Both the position numbers and the translations under genes were made by a program. The notes below the pieces were generated by a model that saw nothing but the letters and a program-made list of their open reading frames with translations, had not been told where the DNA came from and searched no databases. From Rhodobacterales bacterium HKCCE2091 (GTDB taxonomy: Bacteria > Pseudomonadota > Alphaproteobacteria > Rhodobacterales > Rhodobacteraceae): a stretch of 64,000 bases of DNA. The stretch spans positions 1 to 64,000 of the forward strand of contig WVSL01000016.1 in NCBI GenBank assembly GCA_015689685.1. The letters run 5' to 3'. Position 1 is the first letter of the stretch; every line of letters starts with the position of its first letter. Of the stretch, positions 7,241-18,497 are shown piece after piece.

Positions 7241-8968
7241 ATGAACCTCTTCGCCGACATCCGCACCGCCGTGCTCGACAGCCTCGCGAGCCTCGCCCAT
7301 GACGGGGTGATCCCGCACGGGCTCGACATGGCCAATGTCGCGGTGGAGCCGCCGCGCGATGCGGGCCACGGCGACATGGCGACGAACGCGGCGATGGTCC
7401 TGGCCAAGCCCGCGGGCATGAAGCCCCGCGACATCGCCGAGGCGCTGGCCCCGAAACTCGCAGCCGATCCTCGGATCGAGACCGCCGAGGTCGCCGGGCC
7501 GGGCTTCCTGAACATCCGGCTTTCGGCCTCCGCCTGGCACGAGGTGGTGCGCGCGGTGCTGGCGGCGGGCGCGGATTTCGGCCGCTCGGAAATGGGCGCG
7601 GGGCGGAAGGTCAACGTGGAGTACGTCTCGGCCAACCCGACCGGGCCGCTTCACGTCGGCCACACCCGCGGCGCGGTCTTCGGCGACGCGCTCGCCTCGC
7701 TTCTGGATTTCACCGGGCACGAGGTGACGCGGGAATACTACATCAACGACGGCGGCGCGCAGGTCGACGTGCTCGCGCGGTCTGTCTACCTGCGTTACCT
7801 CGAAGCCCACGGGCAGGAGGTCGCGTTCGAGGACGGCACCTATCCCGGCGACTACCTGATCGCCGTCGGGCAGAAGCTGAAGAACGAGGTCGGAGACGAG
7901 TACGTCGACAAGGGCGAGCAGTACTGGCTGCCTGCCGTCCGCGACTTCGCCACCGACGCGATGATGGACCTGATCCGCGCCGATCTCGCGCTGCTGAACG
8001 TGAAGATGGACCGGTTCTTCTCGGAGAAATCGCTTTACGGCACCGGCCGGATCGAGGAGGCGATCGCCGATCTCGACGGCAAGGGCCTGATCTACAACGG
8101 CGTTCTGGAGCCGCCGAAGGGCAAGACGCCCGAGGATTGGGAGCCGCGCGAACAGACGCTGTTCCGCTCGACCGATTTCGGTGACGACGTGGACCGGCCG
8201 ATCAAGAAGTCCGACGGCTCCTGGACCTATTTCGCGCCCGACATTGCCTACCACTTCGACAAGGTCAGCCGCGGCTACGACGAGCTGATCGACGTGTTCG
8301 GCGCCGATCACGGCGGCTACGTCAAGCGGATGAAGGCGGCGGTCGCGGCGCTGTCCGGCAATACCGTCCCGCTCGACATCAAGCTGACGCAGCTCGTGAA
8401 GCTGATGAAGAAGGGCGAGCCCTTCAAGATGTCGAAGCGGGCCGGCACCTTCGTCACCCTCGCCGACGTGGTGGAGGAGGTCGGGCCCGACGTGACCCGC
8501 TTCATCATGCTGACCCGCAAGAACGACGCGCCGCTCGATTTCGACGTGGACAAGGTGACGGAGCAGTCGAAGGACAACCCGGTCTTCTACGTGCAATACG
8601 CCCATGCCCGGATTTCCTCGGTGCTGCGGAAGGGGGCGGAACTCGGGATCGGGCCGAACCCGGCGGAGCTGACGACGCTGACCGATCCGACCGAGCTTGC
8701 GCTGATCGCGAAGCTGTCGGAATGGCCCCGGCTGGTGGAGATCGCGGCCCGGACGCACGAGCCGCACCGCATCGCCTTCTACCTCTACGACCTCGCCTCG
8801 GCGCTGCACGCGCTCTGGAACAAGGGCAACGCGGAGCCGCAGCTTCGCTTCCTGCAGGAGGACGCACCGGCCACGACCGCGGCGAAACTCGCCATGATCC
8901 GTGCCGTTGCCGTTGTCATTTCGGCCGGTCTTGGTATCTTGGGGATAACTCCGGCTGAACAAATGTAA
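7241..8968 (+). CDS. argS: Arginyl-tRNA synthetase
   Basis: This 575-residue class I aminoacyl-tRNA synthetase charges tRNA-Arg. The N-terminal additional domain (about residues 1-110) is followed by [15 protein letters not shown] with the HIGH-equivalent HVGH at 138-141, and the KMSKS-equivalent MSKR at 397-400. The C-terminal helical DALR anticodon-binding domain begins around residue 450 ([12 protein letters not shown]). Length is normal. The gene heads the string argS, SPOR protein, nagZ, scpA, scpB, an arrangement conserved in Rhodobacterales, with small gaps or overlaps indicating one operon. Confidence 0.97.
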   Translation: MNLFADIRTAVLDSLASLAHDGVIPHGLDMANVAVEPPRDAGHGDMATNAAMVLAKPAGMKPRDIAEALAPKLAADPRIETAEVAGPGFLNIRLSASAWHEVVRAVLAAGADFGRSEMGAGRKVNVEYVSANPTGPLHVGHTRGAVFGDALASLLDFTGHEVTREYYINDGGAQVDVLARSVYLRYLEAHGQEVAFEDGTYPGDYLIAVGQKLKNEVGDEYVDKGEQYWLPAVRDFATDAMMDLIRADLALLNVKMDRFFSEKSLYGTGRIEEAIADLDGKGLIYNGVLEPPKGKTPEDWEPREQTLFRSTDFGDDVDRPIKKSDGSWTYFAPDIAYHFDKVSRGYDELIDVFGADHGGYVKRMKAAVAALSGNTVPLDIKLTQLVKLMKKGEPFKMSKRAGTFVTLADVVEEVGPDVTRFIMLTRKNDAPLDFDVDKVTEQSKDNPVFYVQYAHARISSVLRKGAELGIGPNPAELTTLTDPTELALIAKLSEWPRLVEIAARTHEPHRIAFYLYDLASALHALWNKGNAEPQLRFLQEDAPATTAAKLAMIRAVAVVISAGLGILGITPAEQM

Positions 8969-9065
8969 TCAACAGCGCCGGGGATCGAGCGGTACACAGT
9001 CCCGGCGCAGTTGAACATGGCCCTCCAAGGCCTTGCTCGTGCAGGGATTCTTGAGAGGGCAGGTC

Positions 9066-10067
9066 ATGGCGGATGCACCCTATTTCGACGAGGCGACGGC
9101 CGACGAGATCACGGTCTCGGGCCGGATGCAGACACTCATCAACGGGATCGGCGGGGTCGTCTCGCTCGTCCTGATCGGCGGAATGGTGCTCTGGGGCTGG
9201 CAGTTGATGGTCCGCGACGTGTCCGGCGTGCCGGTGGTCGAGGCGCTGGAAGGCCCGATGCGGGTGCAGCCCGAGGATCCCGGCGGGGTCGAGGCCGACC
9301 ACCAGGGTCTCGCCGTCAACCGCATCGCCGAGGGGCAGGAGGCCGCGCCCGGCCCCGACCGTATCGTGCTGGCCCCGCCGCCGGTGGAACTGGCCGACCT
9401 GCCGCAGGCCTCCGCCGCGATGGAGGAGACCGCGGGCGACGAGGCGCCGGCCGGCAGCCCGCTGCCCGTGGCCCGCGCCGACTACGAAACCGACGAATTC
9501 ACGCCGACGCCGACCATCCCCGTCGCCCCCGCCGAGGGCGGGGCGGACGCGGCCACCGCGGCCGAGCCCGAGGCCGAACCGACGCCCGAGGCGGCCTCCG
9601 CCGCGACGCTCGCGCTGATCGACCGGATGATGCAGGAGGAAAGCGGCCGCGCGCCCGACGCCGACATCGCCGTGATCCCGATCTCGGTCGCGGGCCTGCG
9701 CACGTCCCGCGTGCCCGCCGCGCGCCCCGCGGCGCTGCAACTCGCCTCCGTCGCCCAGGCCAGCGCCGCCGTCAGCGCCGCGCAGCCGGTCGAGATCGAC
9801 CCCGCCGACATCCCCGAGGGCACGCGGCTTGTGCAGCTTGGCGAGTTCGACAGCGTCGAGGAGGCCCGCGCCGCCTGGGACCGGCTGGCCGCGTCCTACC
9901 CGGATTTCTTCGCTGACCGCTCCCGCGTGGTGCAGGAGGTCACGTCGGGCGGGCACAGCTTCGTGCGCCTGCGGGCCGAGGGCTTCGCCGACCTGATGGA
10001 CGCCCGCCGCTACTGTACCGCGCTCCTGGCCGAGGGCTCGCCCTGCATCCCCGTCACCGCGCGCTGA
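9066..10067 (+). CDS. SPOR-domain membrane protein
   Basis: The 333-residue protein has a cytoplasmic N-terminus of about 25 residues and one membrane segment at residues 25-46 (GIGGVVSLVLIGGMVLWGW). A long Ala/Pro/Glu-rich, probably disordered linker follows, and the C-terminal SPOR domain covers about residues 255-330 (RLVQLGEFDSVEEARAAWDRL ... HSFVRLRAEGF). SPOR domains bind glycan strands stripped of stem peptides at the division septum, so a periplasmic role in division or envelope remodelling is likely. The ATG at 9066 has GAGAGGGCAGG upstream. It lies directly before nagZ, a peptidoglycan-recycling gene, which fits. Confidence 0.9.
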   Translation: MADAPYFDEATADEITVSGRMQTLINGIGGVVSLVLIGGMVLWGWQLMVRDVSGVPVVEALEGPMRVQPEDPGGVEADHQGLAVNRIAEGQEAAPGPDRIVLAPPPVELADLPQASAAMEETAGDEAPAGSPLPVARADYETDEFTPTPTIPVAPAEGGADAATAAEPEAEPTPEAASAATLALIDRMMQEESGRAPDADIAVIPISVAGLRTSRVPAARPAALQLASVAQASAAVSAAQPVEIDPADIPEGTRLVQLGEFDSVEEARAAWDRLAASYPDFFADRSRVVQEVTSGGHSFVRLRAEGFADLMDARRYCTALLAEGSPCIPVTAR

Positions 10068-10079
10068 GATGAGGCCCGC

Positions 10080-11117
10080 ATGACCGGGGCGACCATCCTC
10101 GGCCCCTCAGGCACGTCCCTGCCGCCGGACGAGGCCGCGTTTTTCCGCGACGCCGATCCCTGGGGCTTCATCCTCTTTGCCCGCAACGTCGAGACGCCGG
10201 ACCAGCTTCGCCGCCTGACCGGCGACCTGCGCGCCGCCGTGGGCCGCGATGCGCCCGTGTTCATCGACCAGGAAGGCGGGCGGGTGCAGCGGATGCGCGC
10301 GCCGCACTGGCGCGAATGGCTGCCCGCGCTCGACCAAGTGGCGCGGGCCGGCCCCGCCCATGCCGCGCGGTCGATGTGGCTCCGCGCACGCATCATCGCC
10401 GCCGAACTGCGCGATGCCGGGATCGACGGCAACTGCGTGCCGCTCGCGGATGTCGCGCGGACGGAGACGCACCCGATCCTCCTGAACCGCCTCTATGGCC
10501 ACGACCCCGAGACCGTGTCGCGGATCGCCGCCGCGGTCGCCGACGGCTGCCTCGCGGGCGGTGTCCTGCCGGTCCTGAAGCACCTGCCGGGCTACGGGCT
10601 CGGGTCGGTCGACAGCCACGTGTCGCTGCCCCGCGTCGGCGCCGGCCGGGCGGAACTCGACGCCACCGACTTCGCCGCCTTCCGCCCGCTCGCCCACCTC
10701 CCGCTCGGGATGACCGCCCATATCGTCTACGAGGGGATCGAGGACGGCCCGCCCGCCACCCTGTCGCCCACGCTGGTCCGCCTGATCCGCGACGAGATCG
10801 GGTTCGGCGGTCTCCTGATGACCGACGACCTGTCGATGGAGGCGCTTCCGGGCGACATCGGCGACCGCGCCGCCCGCGCCATCGCGGCGGGCTGCGACGT
10901 GGTCCTGCACTGCAACGGCGACCGGGCCGAGATGGCGCCGGTGGTGGCCGCGTCGGGCCCCATGACGCCCGCGGCGGAGACCCGCGCCGAGGCAGCGCTC
11001 GCCGCCCGCAGGACCCCTGATCCGCTTGACATCGAGGCCGCCGGGGCCGAACTTGACCGCCTTCTATCGGGGCAGGTCAATGACGACGGAACCGCCGCTT
11101 CCGGCCAATTCCAATGA
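10080..11117 (+). CDS. nagZ: Beta-N-acetylhexosaminidase (glycoside hydrolase family 3)
   Basis: The 345-residue enzyme of GH3 removes N-acetylglucosamine from anhydromuropeptides in cytoplasmic cell-wall recycling. The N-terminal GFILFARNVETPDQL, the sugar-binding FIDQEGGRVQRM, the catalytic-loop motif KHLPGYG (Lys167-His168) with DSH just after, and the nucleophile in LMTDDLSME (Asp249) are all visible. The loop reads PGYG where many NagZ enzymes have PGHG; the conserved DSH remains, so activity is expected. It begins 12 bases after the SPOR gene, and its 3' end overlaps scpA by 38 bases. Confidence 0.93.
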   Translation: MTGATILGPSGTSLPPDEAAFFRDADPWGFILFARNVETPDQLRRLTGDLRAAVGRDAPVFIDQEGGRVQRMRAPHWREWLPALDQVARAGPAHAARSMWLRARIIAAELRDAGIDGNCVPLADVARTETHPILLNRLYGHDPETVSRIAAAVADGCLAGGVLPVLKHLPGYGLGSVDSHVSLPRVGAGRAELDATDFAAFRPLAHLPLGMTAHIVYEGIEDGPPATLSPTLVRLIRDEIGFGGLLMTDDLSMEALPGDIGDRAARAIAAGCDVVLHCNGDRAEMAPVVAASGPMTPAAETRAEAALAARRTPDPLDIEAAGAELDRLLSGQVNDDGTAASGQFQ

Positions 11118-11883
11118 CGGCGACTGGGGCGTTGCCGACCGGCGGGCGTCGGAGGCGCTGATCGTCGATCTCGACGGGTTCGAGGGCCCGCTCGACGTGC
11201 TCCTGACGCTCGGCCGGACGCAGAAGGTCGACCTCACGAAGATCTCGATCCTGCAACTGGCCGAGCAGTACCTCGCCTTCGTCGAGGCCGCGCGGAAGCT
11301 CCGGATCGAACTGGCCGCAGACTACCTCGTGATGGCCGCGTGGCTCGCCTTCCTGAAATCCCGCCTGCTGCTGCCGCCTGACCCGTCGGAGGAGGGGCCG
11401 TCCGGCGAGGATCTCGCCGCGCATCTCGCTTTCCAGCTCGAACGGCTGTCGGCCATGCGGGAGGCCGCCGCGAAGCTGATGGCGCGGGACCGGCTCGGCC
11501 GCGACCGGTTCGCCCGCGGCCTGCCCGAGGACCTCACCGCCACCCGCAAGATCACCTACACCGCCAGCCTGATCGACCTGATGCAGGCCTATGCCCGGAT
11601 CCGCACGCGCGACGACTTCCGCCCCTACGTCATGGACCGGGAGGACGTGCTGACGATGGAGGAGGCGCTGGAGCGGATGCGCGGTCTGATCGGCTTCGGC
11701 GGGAACTGGACCGATCTGACCAGCTACATCCCCGACGGCTGGCGGCTCGACCCCAAGCGGCGCCGGTCCGCCACCGCCGCGACCTTCGCGGCCGCGCTGG
11801 AACTGGTAAAGTCGGGGCGGGCGCAGCTAAGACAGTCCGAAACCTTCGCCCCCATCGAGCTACGCCGCACCGACACCGAATGA
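11080..11883 (+). CDS. scpA: Segregation and condensation protein A
   Basis: The 267-residue kleisin subunit bridges SMC heads and partners with ScpB in chromosome condensation and segregation. The typical N-terminal motif FEGPLDVLLTLGRTQKVDLTKI is present, followed by the helical core YLVMAAWLAFLKSRLLLPP and a C-terminal winged-helix region (FAAALELVKSGRAQLRQ). The ATG at 11080 has a GGGGCAGG ribosome site and lies inside the 3' end of nagZ. An upstream in-frame ATG at 11026 would add residues without family similarity. Confidence 0.94.
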   Translation: MTTEPPLPANSNDGDWGVADRRASEALIVDLDGFEGPLDVLLTLGRTQKVDLTKISILQLAEQYLAFVEAARKLRIELAADYLVMAAWLAFLKSRLLLPPDPSEEGPSGEDLAAHLAFQLERLSAMREAAAKLMARDRLGRDRFARGLPEDLTATRKITYTASLIDLMQAYARIRTRDDFRPYVMDREDVLTMEEALERMRGLIGFGGNWTDLTSYIPDGWRLDPKRRRSATAATFAAALELVKSGRAQLRQSETFAPIELRRTDTE

Positions 11884-12545
11884 CCGAAAAAGACCAAGAC
11901 GACGACCCGAGCCTGTTCCTCGCCCCGCCGCTGGCCGAACAGGAGCGCATGGTCGAGGCGATGCTGTTCGCCTCACCCGTGCCCCTGACCGTGCGCGAGA
12001 TGGAGGCCCGGATGCCCCACGGCTGCGACGCCGCCGAGGCGATGGTGCTTCTGCGCAAGCGGTTCGAGGGGCGCGGCGTCTCGCTCGTGCGGGTGAACGA
12101 CGCCTGGGCCTTCCGCACCGCGCCGGATCTCGGCTTCCTGATGAGCCGGGAACAGGTGGAGACGCGGAAGCTGTCGCGCGCCGCGATCGAGACGCTGGCG
12201 ATCATCGCCTACCACCAGCCGGTGACGCGCGCCGAGATCGAGGAAATCCGCGGCGTGTCGGTCAACCGGGGCACCATCGACCAGCTGATCGAACTGGAAT
12301 GGGTGCGTTTCGGCCGCCGCAAGATGACCCCGGGCCGCCCGGTGACCTTCGTCGTGACCGAGGAGTTCATGGACCACTTCGGGCTGGAGACGACCCGCGA
12401 CCTGCCGGGCCTGAAGGAACTGCGCGAGGCCGGGCTGCTGGAAAGCCGCCCGGGCTTCGACGGCCCGCCCCGGCCGGTCAGCGACGACGACGGCGACGAC
12501 GGGGTGGAGATCGAGCCCGGCGATCAGGACGAACTGTTCGAGTAG
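11880..12545 (+). CDS. scpB: Segregation and condensation protein B
   Basis: The 221-residue partner of ScpA is formed of two winged-helix domains; visible motifs are MVEAMLFASPVPLT and the strongly conserved LSRAAIETLAIIAYHQPVTRAEIEEIRGV. The C-terminal tail after residue 190 is acidic and disordered (DDDGDDGVEIEPGD). Translation is coupled to scpA by an ATGA overlap. The last 22 bases overlap the 3' end of the convergent WYL regulator gene, so the two transcripts must cross; no terminator is visible. In many relatives tatABC follows scpB; it does not here. Confidence 0.94.
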   Translation: MTEKDQDDDPSLFLAPPLAEQERMVEAMLFASPVPLTVREMEARMPHGCDAAEAMVLLRKRFEGRGVSLVRVNDAWAFRTAPDLGFLMSREQVETRKLSRAAIETLAIIAYHQPVTRAEIEEIRGVSVNRGTIDQLIELEWVRFGRRKMTPGRPVTFVVTEEFMDHFGLETTRDLPGLKELREAGLLESRPGFDGPPRPVSDDDGDDGVEIEPGDQDELFE

Positions 12546-13240
12546 GCCGGGTCCGGTCCCGCGCCGCGCAGGAAGGCCACGTAATCCCGCAGGAGCGCCA
12601 CCCGGCGCGGGCGGAAACTTTCGCCGGTCGCCCTGGCCGAGACGATCCGCTCGGGCCGGAAGCGGCGGAATTCGCGGCGCAGGCAGCACCAGGCCAGCAC
12701 TACCACACCCTCGTCGAGATAGACTACCGACAGTGGCAGGATACGCCGGGCCGTGAGTGACCCGCCGCCGTCGCGGTAATCGATGTCAAGCGCGGTTTCG
12801 GACCAGCAGGCCTGCCGGATCGTGGCCATGAAGGGCGAGGCCGGTTGCGGGCGGCGGAAGCGGTAGACCTGGCCGATGGCATGCAGCACCTCGCCCTGGC
12901 GCCGTTCCGGCAGGGCAGCGGCGATCTTCGCCAGCGCGCCCGCCGCCGCCTCGGACAGCGCCGGGTCTCCCTTCCACCGCGCTTCCGACAGGCCGAGCAC
13001 CAGGGCCTCGATTTCCATCCGGTCGAAGGTCAGCGGCGGCAGGGCGGGATCCTCCACCATGTCGAAGCCGACCCCGGCCTCGCCTTCGATCCGCGCGCCG
13101 GCCGCGCGCAGGGTGGCGATGTCGCGGTAGATGGTCCGCGGGCTGACCTCCAGCACCTCGGCCAGACGCTCCGCCGTGACCGGGCGAGGCAGGGTGCGCA
13201 GCGCATGGAGAAGGCGGAACAGGCGATCCGGGCGGGACAT
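12524..13240 (-). CDS. YafY-type transcriptional regulator (HTH plus WYL domain)
   Basis: The 238-residue protein has an N-terminal DeoR-like winged helix-turn-helix (RLFRLLHALRTLPRPVTAERLAEVLEVSPRTIYRDIATLRAAG), a middle linker and a WYL domain (about residues 135-220, IDYRDGGGSLTARRILPLSVVYLDEGVVVLAW). The canonical W-Y-L triad is degenerate. WYL regulators sense ligands or nucleic acids and usually control adjacent genes. It is divergent from the glutathione S-transferase gene, with a 79-base gap between the starts, so control of that gene is a reasonable inference. Its 3' end overlaps scpB. Confidence 0.88.
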   Translation of the reverse strand: MSRPDRLFRLLHALRTLPRPVTAERLAEVLEVSPRTIYRDIATLRAAGARIEGEAGVGFDMVEDPALPPLTFDRMEIEALVLGLSEARWKGDPALSEAAAGALAKIAAALPERRQGEVLHAIGQVYRFRRPQPASPFMATIRQACWSETALDIDYRDGGGSLTARRILPLSVVYLDEGVVVLAWCCLRREFRRFRPERIVSARATGESFRPRRVALLRDYVAFLRGAGPDPAYSNSSS

Positions 13241-13319
13241 CGGGCTCCTGTCGGTTTCTGTCAGCAGGACGATGCCATGTTGCGCTCCGACGAACCAGCC
13301 GAAGGAAAGGTTTCGGACG

Positions 13320-13931
13320 ATGCTGACGCTGTATTACGCCCCCCGCTCCCGCGCCTCCCGCATGTACGAGATGATGGCCGAGATGGACCTGCTGGACGAA
13401 ATCGACCTGCGGATCATCGACATCCCGCGCGCCGACGGCTCCGGCGGGCGTGATCCCGGCAACCCCCACCCGGAGGGCAAGGTGCCCCTGCTGGTCCATG
13501 AAGGGGTGGAGATACGGGAAACGAACGCGATCATGCTCTACCTGACCGACTTCTATCCCGAGAGGGGCTTCGGCGCGGCTATCGGCACCCGCGAACGCGG
13601 CAAGTACCTGTCCCTGCTCGCCTATTACGGCAACGTGATGGAGCCGGTCTACGTGGCGATGGTGGCCGGAATGCTCGACAACCAGGTGGTCCGGACGACC
13701 TTCCGGGGCATACCCGAGGTCGTGTCGGTGCTGGACACAGCGCTCGGGGAGGCGCCGTTCCTGCTGGGGGACAGGTTCACGGCGGCGGACCTGCTTCTGA
13801 GTTCACCCTATCACTGGTTCCCCGATGCGACGCCCGCGGAGCCTGCAGTCCGCGACTGGGTCGCGCGCTGCGCCGACCGGCCGGCGCATCGCGAGATGCT
13901 GGCGTTCGACGCGGGGCTTGTTGACGGCTGA
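13320..13931 (+). CDS. Glutathione S-transferase family protein
   Basis: The 203-residue protein has an N-terminal thioredoxin-fold domain (LTLYYAPRSRASRMYEMMAE, then HPEGKVPLLVHEGVEIRETNAIMLYL with the cis-Pro VPLL and the E-T/S pair that binds glutathione) and an all-helical C-terminal domain with the LLGDRFTAADLLL capping motif. Such enzymes conjugate or reduce electrophiles with glutathione in the cytoplasm; the substrate is not predictable. The start at 13320 is set by the fold; an in-frame ATG at 13272 would add 16 unlikely residues. It is divergent from the WYL regulator. Confidence 0.92.
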   Translation: MLTLYYAPRSRASRMYEMMAEMDLLDEIDLRIIDIPRADGSGGRDPGNPHPEGKVPLLVHEGVEIRETNAIMLYLTDFYPERGFGAAIGTRERGKYLSLLAYYGNVMEPVYVAMVAGMLDNQVVRTTFRGIPEVVSVLDTALGEAPFLLGDRFTAADLLLSSPYHWFPDATPAEPAVRDWVARCADRPAHREMLAFDAGLVDG

Positions 13932-13978
13932 AACCGGCGCATCCGACCCCGCGCTGGCGCAGGTTGCGGACAAGAGAA

Positions 13979-14001
13979 AAGGGCGCCCGCCGGGCGCCCT
14001 T
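13979..14001 (-). terminator. Intrinsic terminator of glnA, usable in both directions
   Basis: AAGGGCGCCC and GGGCGCCCTT form a ten-base stem with a three-base loop. Read on the minus strand it is followed by TTTTCTCTTG, a good U tract for glnA; on the plus strand the tail (TTCCTGTT) is weaker but could end the convergent glutathione S-transferase transcript. Confidence 0.8.
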
Positions 14002-14026
14002 CCTGTTCGGTGCCGATCGGTGCCGA

Positions 14027-15433
14027 TCAGCAGCTGTAGTACATCTTGTACTCGACCGGGTGCGGCGTGTGTTCGAAGGCGTAGACCTCTTCCCACTTCA
14101 GCGCGGTGTAGCCCTCGATCTGGTCGGTGGTGAAGACGCCGCCGGCCAGCAGGTACTCGTGGTCCTTCTCCAGCTCCTCCAGCGCCTCGCGGAGCGATGC
14201 GCAGACGGTCGGGATGCCGGCGAGTTCCTCGGGCGGCAGGTCGTAGAGGTCCTTGTCCGAGGGATCGCCCGGGTGGATCTTGTTGGTGATCCCGTCCAGG
14301 CCGGCCATCAGCAGCGCCGAGAAGCACAGGTAGGGGTTCGACGACGGGTCGGGGAAGCGGGCCTCGACGCGCTTGGCCTTCGGGCTTTCCGTCCACGGGA
14401 TCCGGACGCAGCCGGAACGGTTGCGGGCGGAGTAGGCGCGCAGGACCGGGGCTTCGAAGCCGGGGATCAGGCGCTTGTAGGAGTTGGTCGACGGATTGGT
14501 GAAGGCGTTCAGCGACTTGGCGTGCTTGAGGATGCCGCCGATGAAGTACAGCGCCTCGTCCGACAGGTCGGCATACTTGTCACCCGCGAAGAGCGGCTTG
14601 CCGTCCTTCCAGATCGACATGTTGACGTGCATGCCGGTGCCGTTGTCGCCCGAGATCGGCTTCGGCATGAAGGTGGCCGACTTGCCGTAGGCGTTGGCGA
14701 CGTTGTGGATGACATACTTGTACTTCTGAAGCTCGTCGGCCTGCTTGGTCAGCGAGCCGAAGATCAGGCCGAGCTCGTGCTGGCACGACGCCACCTCGTG
14801 GTGGTGCTTGTCGACCTTCATGCCCATGCGCTTCATGGTCGACAGCATCTCGGACCGCAGGTCCTGGGCGTGGTCGGTCGGGTTGACCGGGAAGTAGCCG
14901 CCCTTGATGCCGGGACGGAAGCCCATGTTGCCCAACTCGTACTCGGTGTCCGAGTTCCAGGCGGCGTCCTGGGCGTCGACCTCGAAGGCCACCTTGTTCA
15001 TCTCGACCGAGAACCGGACGTCGTCGAACAGGAAGAACTCGGCCTCGGGGCCGAAGTAGGACGCGTCGCCGATGCCCGAGGACTTCAGGTAGGCCTCGGC
15101 CAGGACGGCGGTGCCGCGCGGGTCGCGGTTGTAGGGCTCGCCGGTGTCCGGCTCGACCACGGTGCAGTGCACGCAGAGCGTCTTCTCGGCGTAGAACGGG
15201 TCGATGTAGGCGCTGTCGGTGTCGGGCATGAGTTTCATGTCCGAGGCCTCGATCCCCTTCCAGCCCGCGATCGACGAACCGTCGAACATGAAGCCTTCCT
15301 CGAGGAAGTCGGCATCCACCTGGTCCGACATGACGGTTACGTGCTGCAGCTTGCCGCGCGGATCGGTGAACCGGATGTCGACGTACTCGACTTCCTCGTC
15401 CTTGATCGTGCCCAGAAACGTCTCGGTGCTCAT
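14027..15433 (-). CDS. glnA: Glutamine synthetase type I
   Basis: The 468-residue enzyme makes glutamine from glutamate, ammonia and ATP. The beta-grasp domain is at the N-terminus, and the signatures [48 protein letters not shown] and NRSGCVRIP are all present. The adenylylation loop [10 protein letters not shown] near residue 400 indicates control by GlnE-type covalent modification. Length (about 470) is standard for dodecameric GSI. The ATG at 15433 has GGGAAGG upstream; the frame is open a few codons further. It follows glnB by 103 bases on the same strand, the usual alphaproteobacterial nitrogen operon, and ends at a strong terminator. Confidence 0.98.
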   Translation of the reverse strand: MSTETFLGTIKDEEVEYVDIRFTDPRGKLQHVTVMSDQVDADFLEEGFMFDGSSIAGWKGIEASDMKLMPDTDSAYIDPFYAEKTLCVHCTVVEPDTGEPYNRDPRGTAVLAEAYLKSSGIGDASYFGPEAEFFLFDDVRFSVEMNKVAFEVDAQDAAWNSDTEYELGNMGFRPGIKGGYFPVNPTDHAQDLRSEMLSTMKRMGMKVDKHHHEVASCQHELGLIFGSLTKQADELQKYKYVIHNVANAYGKSATFMPKPISGDNGTGMHVNMSIWKDGKPLFAGDKYADLSDEALYFIGGILKHAKSLNAFTNPSTNSYKRLIPGFEAPVLRAYSARNRSGCVRIPWTESPKAKRVEARFPDPSSNPYLCFSALLMAGLDGITNKIHPGDPSDKDLYDLPPEELAGIPTVCASLREALEELEKDHEYLLAGGVFTTDQIEGYTALKWEEVYAFEHTPHPVEYKMYYSC

Positions 15434-15499
15434 TGATGACCTTCCCTTGTTCCTTCGGTCCTGTCCCCGGGTCACGTCTGGCGCGCGCCCGGTATCTGT

Positions 15500-15524
15500 C
15501 GGCGCCCGGGTTCCGCCGGCGCCG
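15500..15524 (-). promoter_or_regulatory. Hairpin in the glnB-glnA intercistronic region
   Basis: GGCGCCG-type arms at 15500-15506 and 15518-15524 form a perfect seven-base stem with an 11-base loop and no U tract. It could adjust glnA expression relative to glnB by mRNA processing or partial termination; this is inference only. Confidence 0.3.
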
Positions 15525-15536
15525 GGGCGGATGGCG

Positions 15537-17680
<2,144 letters not shown>

Positions 17681-17920
17681 CAACGAAAAAATCGGCGTTG
17701 GGGCGGATTATCGCCCAAGCATGGGCCGATTATCGCTTGGGTCGCAGAATCGATCATTTCCATTTAAGAAACAATCCTACGCGGACAGGGGGACGGTCTG
17801 CGCAGAGGGGGCCAGTTACTTGATTTTCCTAAGTTTTACTCCGCCCAATTCTTGCCCTGAACTTCCCCGGAAATGGTACGCATCAATGATTTCGCAAGGT
17901 TTGGACGCGACATTCGGGGC
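17681..17920. other. Non-coding region with nested direct and inverted repeats
   Basis: This stretch is richer in A+T than its surroundings. GATTATCGC occurs twice in direct orientation (17706-17714 and 17728-17736, 22 bases apart). An inverted pair CCCAAGC (17714-17720) / GCTTGGG (17735-17741) overlaps it, and TTGGGGCG/CGCCCAA can form a hairpin just before. It could be the transcript end of the upstream gene or a bound regulatory site. No gene is convincing here. Confidence 0.4.
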
Positions 17921-18103
17921 ATGACGGAAGCACTTCAAATCTGGCGCCGCAGCAACGGCGATCCCTTCGCGGGGCAGACAGCCCTCACCGGCGACACCTG
18001 TGTCTGTGGCGGCCTCGGCGTCGCGGCCTTCGCGGTGGTCGCGATCCCTGGCGGCATCACGCTCTGGGCATGGATCATCTCCGCCTTGGCAGGCATCGTC
18101 TGA
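17921..18103 (+). CDS. Possible small membrane protein
   Basis: A 60-codon frame encodes a short charged N-terminus (MTEALQIWRRSNGDPF), a Cys-containing turn (DTCVCGG) and one hydrophobic segment of about 30 residues ending at the C-terminus. It is plausible as a single-pass membrane peptide but matches no family I know. The ribosome binding site is weak, and an alternative ATG at 17873 exists. Its 3' end overlaps the proposed tRNA-Leu promoter. It may be a chance frame. Confidence 0.3.
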   Translation: MTEALQIWRRSNGDPFAGQTALTGDTCVCGGLGVAAFAVVAIPGGITLWAWIISALAGIV

Positions 18104-18114
18104 CCCTGTATCAC
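18086..18114 (+). promoter_or_regulatory. Candidate promoter of tRNA-Leu
   Basis: TTGGCA (18086-18091) and TATCAC (18109-18114) are separated by 17 bases. Initiation near 18121 would leave a leader of about eight bases before the mature tRNA 5' end. Confidence 0.5.
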
Positions 18115-18128
18115 GCCCCCTGCCTCGG

Positions 18129-18213
18129 GCGGGTGTGGCGGAACTGGTAGACGCACCAGATTTAGGTTCTGGCGCCGCAAGGCGTGGAGGTTCAAGTCCT
18201 CTCACCCGCACCA
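18129..18213 (+). tRNA. tRNA-Leu (anticodon UAG)
   Basis: An 85-base class II tRNA with encoded CCA. The acceptor arms GCGGGTG (18129-18135) and CACCCGC (18203-18209) pair fully. The anticodon stem CCAGA/TCTGG encloses the loop TTTAGGT with anticodon TAG, which reads CUA and related CUN leucine codons. The long variable arm (GGCGCCGCAAGGCGT region) and the TPsiC loop GTTCAAG are as expected for leucine tRNA. It is followed by a terminator. Confidence 0.97.
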
Positions 18214-18229
18214 GGCAAACCCTATCGGT

Positions 18230-18251
18230 AACCGGCCCATCGCGGCCGGTT
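18230..18251 (+). terminator. Terminator of tRNA-Leu
   Basis: AACCGGCC (18230-18237) pairs with GGCCGGTT (18244-18251) around a six-base loop and is followed by TCTTCC. It begins 17 bases after the CCA end. Confidence 0.65.
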
Positions 18252-18404
18252 TCTTCCTGCCCCGACCGTCCCCGCACACCGACCGGCTCACGTCTCCGCC
18301 GCCGTTCCCGCGCCGTGGCCCTGCCGTTCGCCGGGGTATCCGCCGCCATCCCGTCGCCGCGCCGCGGCGCTTCCGTTACAGGGGCTTTCGCGGGCGAATC
18401 CGCC

Positions 18405-18432
18405 TTGCACCACCCTGCCACGGGGCCTAGAA
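18405..18432 (+). promoter_or_regulatory. Candidate promoter of tig
   Basis: TTGCAC (18405-18410) is followed after 16 bases by CTAGAA (18427-18432). The leader before the tig ATG would be about 60 bases. Other arrangements in this gap cannot be excluded. Confidence 0.35.
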
Positions 18433-18497
18433 GACGCCAGATTTTGGACCGGCGGGCGCGAAGGTCGCGACCCCGCCACGGATGATATGGGAAGACG

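Noticed and set aside
13964-15436. 490-codon frame opposite glnA
   Set aside because: glnA on the other strand is unambiguous; the frame starts before the glnA terminator hairpin and reads through it, which is unlikely.
18129-18213. tRNA-Leu as an integration site of a genomic island
   Set aside because: No duplicated 3' tRNA end, integrase or composition change is visible on either side.
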